From Trichoplax adhaerens (taxonomy: Eukaryota > Placozoa > Uniplacotomia > Trichoplacea > Trichoplacidae), in contig NW_002060947.1 in NCBI RefSeq assembly GCF_000150275.1, positions 2,469,740-2,533,739 on the forward strand: a DNA stretch of 64,000 nucleotides, written 5' to 3'. A model generated the notes under the pieces. The model saw nothing but the letters and a program-made list of their open reading frames with translations, was not told the origin of the DNA and did no database searches. Of this stretch, positions 35,860-46,460 are shown one piece after another (the first letter of the stretch is position 1; the number at the start of each line of letters is the position of its first letter). A program made the translations under genes and the position numbers.

Positions 35860-38714
35860 TTAATTGGAAATATTGATCGTTATACCTGGTGATTTTGCAT
35901 CTTCAAAGCGATCCATAGTTTTCACGTACATCGTACATAAAACTCCAGCATATAATATAACAATTAGAACTAAACTAACTACCAATCCCATCCAAATTGG
36001 AGCAGTAAAGAATCCAACGCAATTACTGGCATAGGAAAACTTGTTTTCATTTATAGCCATTGGTTGAATCTAAAGGAAAAGGACTCCATTAAGCGATGAT
36101 GTAGTATATGAATAATTCTGCAGTACAGTATCCTACTTGCCTGCAAATTAGCGAATCGAATGTAGCTACCATTATTTAACACTGCATCCGACAGAACTCC
36201 TGGTTTATGGCATGCGTAAGAGTAGCCATACGGAGACATAAGTTCGATCTGTGTCGTATACTGCTCTGTGCCAGAGATAGAATATTTCGGTTGTTTCCAA
36301 TCGTATGACACACTCATACTAACACACTTCCAGTAAAACATATGATCAGTTCGTTGAAATCTCATACTAGATGTAATTAGAAGAAAGAATCATCAATTCT
36401 TACAGTAAGAACATATTAAAGCATGAAAGAAAGTTTCTGAAATTTTATCTACTAACGAAATTCGTAGATCTTTAAGCGGACTTTTCTTCAAATTATTGTA
36501 ACTCAAATCTAGTCTAAACATTTTAATCAATCATTTCAATTACAAAATACCCATGACTTACGAAAAGAAGGAAAATAAGAAAAAAACTTACGAGACATTT
36601 CTAGAGTTTTTCATATCGCATTCGGCACTTACGGTGGTTGGTTGCACAGACATCAAGCTGACGTTAAGGGCGGGTTTGTAAAATCCAAAGACGAAATTGG
36701 TAGCGTAAATGTAAACGCAATTACTAACGTTAACAAAAAATGTATCATTCGTTATTAATGTTGTGTATTTAGGCGTGACGACTTCGGTAGCCTTCCGAAG
36801 TCGGCGCCTAATGTATCCGGATGCCTCGTAAATATCAGCAGTCTCGCCTAGGAAGCCATCTTCAAACTCCTATTATTACGGTAAGATATTTTTTTTAGAG
36901 TTTCCGTAGTGAAAAATCGTTACAAGAACTATCAAACATACTTTCGATGGTTTCGCCCCTGAAAAGATCCCAGTAAGAGTCGAAACATGATCTCCAATTT
37001 CTTTCATAATCTCATGAATTATTCTATCATTCTTCTTAAATACGGCGGCTATTTCCTTAGAATTGCTACAGATTTAGAGTAAAAAGTAGCTTAAAAAAAG
37101 CCTTACCCTATTATTTATTTACAACTTAACGATCCTTAGTCATGCTTGCCTCACTGGTACTCTTGGTAGATGAACGATAATTGCGTTGATAGCGTCATTA
37201 TCGAAGTGATGATCATTAAATTTAAATTTCTTAGCTTCTTTCGCTGTTAGCTCTAACACTTTACCGGACGCTGCCTTCTTCAAGAACTCCTTTAGAACAT
37301 CAGCATTCATAACAGATGGCAATATCAGAGAGGATTTGGCATTTTGAATTGCCAGCTGATATCAAAAATATTCAAAATAAAGTGGAGTTAGTGTTCGATG
37401 TAAAATACGAGTATAACGTCTAATGCAGTTTAGCTAATAGCTTTCCTTACCTTTAGATGATGAAAACTTGATCTTGTTTGTTCATAACCATAAACATGGC
37501 CAAATCTTGTAACATCATTTAAACTTAGCTGCACCAATTTAACAACTAGAGTTATTTACTTGGTAAATAATAAAATACGTAAGAAATGGCCATTGAAACT
37601 TACTCTGTTTTGCACGAAGAAGCAGACAGTTCGAGGTTTACCGGAAAATATAGGAAGTAAACGTTTTTGGGCTTCTTGAACATCAAGAATTTCTCCAGCA
37701 AATACATTATCGTCTGTAACTATGCTCCTAGGTGAAGTCAAAGTGCCAATAAATAAAAAACAAGCTAAGCCAAGATTATGTTAAACACATTTTGCAGATA
37801 AGACTATCTTTTATCATTGTCAGCTAAAATTATGTACGCATACAAACTACATTTTTGGGGCATTAATTTTTCTAAATTCTGGCTATATTTACGCACCATG
37901 GACAAAATGTGATTACTATAGTAACCGAATTTCGACGATTTATACACGATGAACATTAAACGGGGTTACTAACCAAATTATAAAGTTCGATTCAAGTTAT
38001 ATTGCAGCACGATATACCGAAGTGTACTTATTAGCTCATACTTTTCGATAACGGTACAGTTTATTATGTATGCATGAGATAGAACCATATGGGCATTCTA
38101 CGTTCTAGCAATCGACAATTGAAATGAATTTCACATATTGCGAATTTGTACTTCTAAGTTATAGAGGGAATAGAATATGTGCTTAAGAAGGAAAACACCC
38201 ATACTACAAAGATAATTATTATAATGTAACAGATTCAATATCAGTGCTTCATAGTCAGTTATTTATGATTGAGGACCGACAGGCGAAATTCTTGAAACCA
38301 ATCTAAACCCGCGTTTTATCCAGATGTTTTTCGCATGCAAGGCTTTTAGATTTTATCTAGCTCTTAGATGTAATAACTAGTACTGGGTTTAACATAGTGT
38401 AATTTGCACTATAAGATTAACACTGTAAAGTTTAATTTAATTTTAGTTAGCACTTGTGATGAAGGTCTACATTCATAGGACGTACAGAGAACGTGTTATG
38501 CTTAGAATTTTGGAATTTAATACCATATAATCTGCGGAGGTGAGATTTCAAGACAGTAGAAGAGAACTTTCATACTGATCATTATAGGCAACTTTATTTT
38601 TCAGACTTACTTATCACTTGACCACATAAGAACAGGCATTCCGGTCTGCAAAGCGGTACTGGTGAAGATTGCAAAGTAAAAGAATAGTAAAAAGATTCCT
38701 AGATATTTTTCCAT
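35860..38714 (-). CDS. ATP6AP1: V-type ATPase accessory subunit S1 (Ac45), 8 exons
   Basis: Exons: 38714-38611, 37727-37604, 37528-37451, 37355-37150, 37065-36942, 36869-36592, 36366-36141 and 36069-35860, giving 449 residues (human about 470). The N-terminus has a signal peptide (MEKYLGIFLLFFYFAIF), then MPVLMWSSD, the conserved start of the mature protein. The luminal region has N-glycosylation sequons. The C-terminus carries FSYASNCVGFF, IWMGLVVSLVLIVILYAGV (membrane segment) and KTMDRFEDAKSP, all diagnostic. Known role: assembly and trafficking of the proton pump, with its tail inside the Vo rotor. Two introns appear to use GC donors: after 36141 (CAG|GCAAGT) and probably after 37150 (AG|GCAAGC). 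The second could instead use CCA|GTGAGG with an acceptor 8 bp further downstream in the transcript (after CTAAG). Confidence 0.93.
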
Positions 38715-39331
38715 CCTTAATTATAATTAGTAAAATGCAAGCACGGCAAAGAAACTGATGAAAAAGAACAAGTAGAGTATAGTACTACTAATGCCAAGAT
38801 ACCCAAGAGGGCCAAGAACAAGGTAGAAGCAGAATCATGCTACAGTACAGTACAGTAGGTTAACAGATGTCGATCAACATGTCGTTTGTACTGTACAGTA
38901 CAGCACAGTACAGTACACTAGTACAGTACAGTACAGTACTGTACTGTACAGTACGCCTCTGGCAATCAACTCGTTACGTAAAATTAGAACAGTACAGTAA
39001 TGTACAGTACTGTACTTCATTGCAGCATGCGGATGTCATGTGTTCACTTATTGTACTGTACAGTACTGTACAACACTCAAAAGTTTCTTAAGACTGTACA
39101 GGCCACAGTAACAGTACTTCGTACAGTACATAGACATGCAATAAGCTTGAAATGACCAGCAAAATAATCGACCTCCATATTTTAGTATAGCAAACGACGG
39201 TTTTCCGTTCCTTTCTTTCTTTTTATCCCTAATCACCGTCTGGTTTAGGTCTGAAACCTTTCACCATTTTAATACCGAAAACCAAACCAAAAATGTTTTC
39301 ATTTTATTACGAAGAAGGATTTCATCATTTT

Positions 39332-39576
39332 CAGATGGGTATCCGGGCATCCGTTTTTTAAGTGGCTGACATACTGTACAGTACAGTACTGTACAGTATA
39401 CAGTACAGTAGATGTTAGTTGGCAAGCCACTTTGATGAAGGTAATACAGTACTGTACTGTACTGTACTGTACTGTACACTGTACACTGTACAGTACAGTA
39501 TTAAGTTCATCAAAGTGGCTTGCCAGCTAACATCTCCGCCATCTTAAAAACGGATGGCTGGCCGGATATCCATCTG
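39332..39576. mobile_element. Foldback element A with two-tier inverted repeats
   Basis: Outer arms: CAGATGGGTATCCGG starting 39332 pairs with CCGGATATCCATCTG ending 39576; both sides continue through CATCCGTTTTT and AAG. Inner arms: 39411-39440 (GATGTTAGTTGGCAAGCC start) pairs with 39506-39534 at about 28 of 29 positions. The segments between arms on the left side and the central loop are TACTG/CAGTA arrays. No coding capacity. Confidence 0.85.
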
Positions 39577-39623
39577 TAAACATACTGTAGAGGTTTTTAT
39601 TACCTCTACACTCTACAGTACAA

Positions 39624-39806
39624 CCGCTTTTACTCTTCTGAGGAGTGTTCATTTACTGTACTGTACTGTACTGCAGTACACAGTACCATTAAGCGCAAAT
39701 TAGGTTAAGTAAAAGAACGTAGTCGATGTGTCAACGCGCTTAATGGTACAGTACTGTACAGTACAGTAAATAATTTAATGAACACTCCTCAGAAGAGTAA
39801 AAGCGG
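39624..39806. mobile_element. Foldback element B, 72-bp near-perfect inverted repeat
   Basis: The left arm 39624-39695 starts CCGCTTTTACTCTTCTGAGG; the right arm 39736-39806 is its reverse complement. Both contain the pentamer in their middle and CCATTAAGCGC at their inner end. A 40-bp unique loop separates them. The main difference is a short ATTTAAAT-type insertion beside the pentamer. Confidence 0.88.
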
Positions 39807-40487
39807 GTGGCCTAAAAGTGCCAAATATTTCTGTGGAGAAATCTCCTGTACTGTACGGAAGTTGCTTCCTGTAGTACAGTACTGTACAGTAGCCCTGATC
39901 ATTTTGCATAAATTACTTTATACACTTCGTTTAAGCTGTCCTACTGATACATTAGACATGTATTGACATATCTAAAAAAAAATAAAGAAATCGTCCAATC
40001 TCACGCGGCGCAAATCAAATTAGTGTCCTGCATCATCCCCGTGCGAGAAATTATATTATTTTTTACTGTTACTGTACTGTACTGTACAGTACAGTACTAT
40101 ACAGTAACAGTACTTTTTATTTTTTGTTTATCCTTTTACTGTACAGTACAGTATTGTACAGACTGTACAAGTGTACATTATGTACTGTACATATACTGTA
40201 CTGTACAATACTGTACAGTACTGCATTGAATCACTTTTTTTACACAACCGCATAGTACTGTACAGTACACTAGTGTACAGTGTACAGTATATCATACAGT
40301 ATTTTTACTGTTAATAAATACTGTAATAATAATAATTATACAGTACAGTACAGTACAGTACAGTATAGCGATTATACTGTACAATATACTGTACAGTACA
40401 GTACACTATACAGTATAATATAATATAATATAATATAGTATATACAGTATAATTAATTAAATAATTAGTTACATTACAAGCGAAAAA

Positions 40488-43400
40488 ATGGGTGCTGGAA
40501 CGAGCAAGGAAAAAAACGAAGACATGGATAATTACCGAAAATCATCTATTGACAGCTTAGAAGCGGCTGTAAATCAGGGAATTCTAACTCCGGAGCAGAA
40601 GGAAAAAGAAGAACGTAATCGAAAATTTCGTGCGCGTAAGGTACTGCCCCAGACTTTCTATTAGAATTAGAATTATTTATTCTACTGTACAGTACAGTAC
40701 TTGTGCAGTAACCGGATCTTGATGGTAAAAACTTTTTACCTTCAGCAATAATTAGGAAAGTCAATCAGACTATTAACTAATAGTAAGTACTGTTTATTGC
40801 ATCCCAGGAGCACATGTAATATACCGTAGTATCGCAGTTAGAAGTCTTTATACTTAGGCTTTACGGATCAACTTTATCTGATTTTGCAAATAGTCAATGT
40901 TTAAAATTCGTACCAGAATCTTATAAAAACAATAAAAACAAAACAAATACAGAATACGGTACTATCCTAAGTATCATCTCGGACCCCGGCTCACTCCGCA
41001 GCCTGTTGCCAGTTTTGTTTATTTTGTTTTGCCTTTTACAACTTATTTACCATCAGTACCGTTACCATTAATTATTAGACAGCGTCCTATTGTAATACAA
41101 TGCGCATTTTACGCACATAGTGTTCGATTTATCAACCTTCAACGTGGCGCATTTTTACAATAAAGCAACGTGTAAGTTGTGAGCGAGTAAGTAAATTCGC
41201 TCACTTACAGTTATTGAACTGATATCGGAGGTAGTTGATTTATCTATGACTACTAAAGAAATACCGGGTAATTCTTTCATTAGTCCACGATTTATCGCGC
41301 ATTAATCTAATCATATAAACGTTTCACGTTGGATCGGTGTCAGACAACTCTTAATTCTTCCATAAATAGATACTTTACCATCGCAGTTAAAATAATAATT
41401 CTACGCGTACTTTACTAATGGAGCACAGTCAATTTTTGAACTCAGTCTTGTAACTGGTACTGTATACTTCCAGTTAAATACAGTATAGTATTCCAGTAAA
41501 ATCCAGCTGTTCGTACAGTACATACGGTACAATGTGCAAATGTACATAACTGTACTGTACTCGTAATTTGTAAATTCTACGATATTTCATCCATATTGTG
41601 TACAGTACTAGTCCCCGTTTAGTTTGATGCAAATGACGGGGCTAATGTGTATTAATCGAGTCCATCACATGAAATGACTTTAAACAAATTTAAGACCACA
41701 AAATCTACGGTATATTGTAAGCCAGTATATTAGACAACAAACTATATTGTCTGTAATCTGTTTGCAACCATTAAAGGTGTATTATCCTTTTAATAATTTA
41801 GAATAACTTGATGGTTCTAAAAGAACTCTATCGATTGATGGATCCTTCTGTAAAGAAATCCGGTGATGCACAAGGAGAAGTTCAACTGTCTTTTAAGTAC
41901 AATGATGAACAATCGGCGGTATTAGTGAAGGTAAGCAACCGAGCATTATATCTATAACGATATACTGTAATTATTAATGTATTCTCCTTCATGGTTAGTA
42001 CTTTATAATAAAAAGTTTTATGAAGGCTATTGATTAAAGGTAACTCTTTCTCAGAATTCTCAGCTGGTAGTGAATAAACTAAATTCGTGCTACTATAGTA
42101 CCATCGGGTAGAGTCAGTTAATTTCGATTGAAATTATGCACCGTACAGTTAAAATGGCCAGTGAGATAGTCGGCATAATAATTTAATTCTTAGTCAACAG
42201 TCACTTCTGTCCTTCTCTTAGTTGCCTCTGGGTAGAATGCTATCCTTAAACAATCGAATCTCTATACTGTAGACACTTTTGAATAAATTACACTTTATGT
42301 ACTGTACTGTACGCGTATACTTTTATCAAATGAAACTTCTCTCGAAGTTCGGACTATACAAGTCGCAATTCAGAGTTCTCGCTAGTAAGCGTTTGAAAGT
42401 ACTACAATGCAGGAAATTCTGTTTGTTAGTATAATTAAATAGCGCTATTATAGTACAGTACTATACTTCTGTAAAGTAATAAAAAATTAAGAACATTGAA
42501 CGTGAATTGATTTTATTGCAATTGTTGTCAATTCGCTTCTTGAATTCTATTCATTTATTCTGTGTGAATTGCTTTATATATTGGACGATTTTATCGACTG
42601 AAACAAGCAGTAATTCTAATGATAAGATAACTGAACAAGCTTTGCCACGTGTAAACCTTATTTACATCGAATCTCTACGACAAATTTCTGTATTCTATAT
42701 TAATATCAATTATAATTATTAATACATAATCCCATGTTCGCTTGTTCAGTACAATATAGTATAAAATACATGCAATTACACAGTCGTTTAAAGTGAGCAG
42801 GTGGCTTTTTTGACTTATAGTACCTTATAGTCAATAAATGGAATGTATCTTTATCTCTAACAACTCATGACCATAGAGGTTTCTTACCTCTACGATCAAT
42901 ATTTATGACCTTAACGGACGATGGTAGCTATGTTAGGGTTATATAGTCATTCCGTATTAAAATAATATGTTTCGTACTCAGGTTTGCGTCAGTAACTAAC
43001 GTTATACGTATAATATGCACAGTTGGATTATCACAATAGTTATTAACTATTACTGTACTGTATGCATAGATTGCAAGTGTAACTTAACGTGAATGATAAG
43101 GGTAAAAAAATTTAAACCAATTTTGTAACGCTCGTTTGATTCAAAACCAAAATTGTGGAAAAACAGTTTTCCGTACTGCTTGTAGTATATCGAAAATTAT
43201 TAAGCGCTTTATGTTTTTTACAGTCATGCCATGCACGTATGTTAGCTTTTGTTATAGTTATGTAATTCAGCTTTCTTAAATTCTAGATCATTAGAGCCAG
43301 AGATCTTGCGATCAAAGATATTTCTGCTGGAACTTCAGATCCATATTTCAAAGTTGACTTAATTCCCGATCGCAATAAAGAAGGTGCTAAAAAAACGAGA

Positions 43401-44724
43401 ACCGTCAAGAAATCTTTAAATCCCATTTACAATGAAGTCATTGCTTTCAATGTCCCTCCCGAACAGTTACATGAAACTAGACTTCGATTAATGGCATATG
43501 ATTGGGATCTTCTTGGTTAGTTGTAATCATAGACTTTATTATAAAGTCGTGGATTTTAATTTCATGGACTAGTTGATTATACTTCTAATATTGAATTATC
43601 ATTAAAGGAAAGGATGATTTTATGGGCGAATGTATTATTAATCTCAGTGAATTGGACTTTGATCAAATGGGCAATGGTTGGTATCCTTTGCAACAAGCGG
43701 TCTGTAATATTCGTTCTTTAATTTTTGCGCAAATTATCGAAAACTGCTAGATAACTACAAATTTCTAATGAAATCTTTTCTGTGCTCTTAGACTGATTTA
43801 AGTATATCTGGTGCAATCGAAATTTCTCTCGAATACAAACTGCCTTCAACTATGATAGTTACAATTATTCAAGGTCGAGACCTAGTCTCTAGGGATATTT
43901 CCGGCAAATCTGATCCTTTTATTCGATGCTACGTTGTTGATACTCCAAATCGTTATAAAACCAGCGTACGTTAATTTAGTTTTCTAATAGCATTTACCAA
44001 AAAATCTATCGTAACAAATTTTAATTTACCTGTATAAATTTTCCGTTTATAGGTTAAGCATTCTACTCTTAATCCTGTTTGGGATGAAACGTTTGAATTC
44101 GATATTCCTCAAGAGGAGTTTTCTTCAAGGTGATATCTAGTAATCTGTATTAATAGATTACAATCTATTTTGTAGCTCATCTTGCTGATTCTAAGTTTTT
44201 CTTTAGAACAATTATTTTTAGCGTTTTTGATTATGATCTGACTGGAAAGAATGATCCAATGGGTGACGTTCATATCCACCTAACTAATTTTGATATTGAT
44301 AATGGTCTGCATGAGTGGTTCTCCTTAGCTGACTTGAAGAATGCCGATCGAACAAGATCACAATGGGCAGCAACTGCGGTAGTTCAAGAATTCCGAGAAG
44401 CGCTAACTGCTCACGCAATCTTTGGCTATCCATCGTTTCTGTTCTCTAAAAATAGCCAAATTGGTTTGAAGGTATCAACCATAATTATCGATAATCTCAA
44501 TCGTGTGCTCTTAGTCTATAACACTGTGTCTCCGCTACCCTAACTCTAGTATATTTCTAAATTCTATTAAAGAGGTAATATAAACATGTACGCATTGAAA
44601 TGAATTTGAAGCAAATCTACTGTGTTAACAAATTTTTGTAATATTCTAGACGTATTCGGTTCGAAGCAGAGTTGCTGGTAGTACAGCGAGAGTACAGGTG
44701 GTGGATGGTCTCTTGGCGAAGTGA
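40488..44724 (+). CDS. N-myristoylatable tandem C2-domain protein (synaptotagmin/Doc2-like, no membrane segment)
   Basis: Eight exons join in phase: 40488-40640, 41802-41930, 43287-43515, 43608-43699, 43792-43965, 44053-44129, 44207-44471 and 44650-44724, giving 397 residues. The start MGAGTSKEK has Gly2 and Ser6, a good N-myristoylation context, followed by a charged helix. C2A (about 74-200) has RARDLAIKD, SDPYFKVDLIPDRN, LNPIYNE and YDWDLLGKDDFMGE. C2B (about 205-340) has GRDLVSRD, GKSDPFIRCY, LNPVWDETFEFD and FDYDLTGKNDPMGD. Both keep the Asp residues of the Ca2+ loops, so Ca2+-dependent phospholipid binding is expected. The tail after about 340 (RSQWAATAVVQEFREAL) is not a known domain. 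Unlike synaptotagmins it lacks a membrane helix. Intron retention at 44472 would give another short C-terminus ending at 44543. Confidence 0.9.
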
Positions 44725-46460
44725 GATAGTCCACAGGATTCTGAATTGCTGCCAGACAGCTTATTTACGCGTAATTACGTGAGATCATACAGTAGAACAG
44801 TGAGCTACTACTAGAAATATTTAGCTGTGGATTTTGCTTTGCCACAATAGTACAGTATATTTCATTAACTTATTTTATTACAAGCTTTACGCAAATTTAT
44901 GTGATTACGTAGAGTTTCTGTAAAAATCTTTATGGACAAAAATAGAAATTACTTGAACCAGGCTGTGCGCTGGCCTCTACAGTGCGACAATGTAACATAA
45001 AAGTTACAGCACTAAGTTACATTTTTTAATTAACTATTCCTAGCTGTTTTTTAGTGTTCTTCTGTAGCGACGTAATGCTTCAACTAAAGCATATTATTTC
45101 CATTTTTAAGCATGATGTAAAGCAAACTTCTACATTCTAATTTGGAATGTTTATTTCACTTATTCGTAATCACAAGTTAATCCAATTTTTGCAATATTCT
45201 CTGATATTTGCATTTTGATAATAAAAGTGATTGCTGTTTTATCGATGAAATTTTTTAGCTATAGTAAACATTTAATAAACATTTATTTTATTTTAATCAG
45301 CTTTACTACATATTGTATATGCATAAAATCTTGCAGCATCGATACAGTATGAAGACATGATTTTATACCAAAAGGTATCAATAAATCTAGAGTTGGTCTT
45401 TTTTATTCGCACTGCTATGAATAGGTTATTACAATTTTGGATTAATAATTATAATTAATAGACAAAACCTGCTAATAAATTAGGTTGAAAACTAACTATA
45501 CATTATCGCTAGCGAAGTTAGTAAGCGAATACGCGTACACTTATTGTAGTATTCGCTTTCCAACGAATTCTATCAACAAGATAGTTGACATCGTAGTCTT
45601 TATATTCAGAGTTCACGCAACGCAAAGTTATCGTTTACATGTAGGAGTTCTTTAAAATTATTTGAGATAAAGAATCGATAGTATAGGTACACACTTAATA
45701 TTACAAATCAAATATTGACTAACATTGTCTCTAATAAGTGCATTACAGCGATGACACAAGAATAAGTGCCTGAGTAACGTAAATCAGAGAGGACTACAAA
45801 ACATGAAATACATTTAACCAAGTAATTACGCAATAACGTCATGGATTAGTAATCCACGATAATTATATAATGTATCTATCAGGTTACGTGAACGATATGT
45901 ATACAGTAATATATTAAATTAAATTAAATTCCGAAGAATAAATCTGCTATAGGGCCGTACTGTAGATCAGAGTGGTATCCACGATTACAAAGACGAATGG
46001 AAGGTAGATACTGGACGGTGATTAAAGATGTCAGTTAGGTAACGATTAACTTTTTCAATAGAAAGACAATACTATTAACTGATGCTTAATTAACTAAGTG
46101 TGGCTAATAGCTAATTAAACAGTGCAGGCAGAAAATAAATTGAACTGAATATCAGTACAATTTATCCTACACAATTTCAACTAAGGAAACTCTCAAAATT
46201 CTCATCAACAACATCGGTAAATGTTATACGAACGTGTTTAGGTATAATCTTTACGTAAGACAGTCAATGTGAACCTCTCTATGCATTTATCGAAATACGA
46301 CTGATTAATTGTTGATAGTATATTTGTAACATACAGTTATCCATAGAAATCTTCATAAATAAAGTAAGCCATTCATGAGAGCTGTAAAAATAAAAATTAC
46401 TCTTTTTACAAGGGAAAGTCGGAGAACGAATAAATGAGCCAAAGGTCCAATCACACACAA
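44725..46460. other. Convergent spacer between the tandem-C2 gene and HCF-1
   Basis: 1.7 kb, AT-rich, no gene found and no pentamer array. It should contain the 3' UTRs of both genes. A 10-bp stem-loop with arms AAGCGAATAC and GTATTCGCTT lies near 45516-45553. Confidence 0.5.

Larger units (their letters stand above)
38840..40442. repeat. Largest TACTG/CAGTA array cluster in the window
   Basis: Dense blocks lie at about 38840-39125, 39372-39412, 39445-39502, 39655-39690, 39748-39772, 39846-39892 and 40066-40410. They end in a short AATAT microsatellite (about 40412-40438), about 50 bp before the tandem-C2 ATG. Unit orientation flips repeatedly, producing perfect palindromes up to several tens of bases. 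Confidence 0.92.
38715..40487. promoter_or_regulatory. Divergent spacer ATP6AP1 / tandem-C2 gene, saturated with repeats
   Basis: 1.77 kb between two outward-facing start codons, most of it TACTG/CAGTA arrays and two foldback elements. Both promoters must lie inside or at the edges of this repeat block. The short frames read from it (repeating Tyr-Cys-Thr-Val-Gln) are translations of the pentamer and not genes. Confidence 0.6.

Noticed and set aside
38867-40229. Several 60-90 residue open frames rich in Tyr-Cys-Thr-Val-Gln and Tyr-Ser-Thr-Val
   Set aside because: They are direct translations of the TACTG/CAGTA array, occur in every frame and on both strands, and recur at all array sites (also 21905-22199, 27123-27317, 52073-52345 and 58358-59006).
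38840-40442. CRISPR-like or satellite array
   Set aside because: Unit is 5 bp with no unique spacers of constant length, and the genome is clearly animal nuclear DNA.
44472-44543. Alternative C-terminus of the tandem-C2 protein from reading through the last intron
   Set aside because: The downstream exon 44650-44724 joins in phase through a GT-AG intron; read-through is possible only as a minor isoform.
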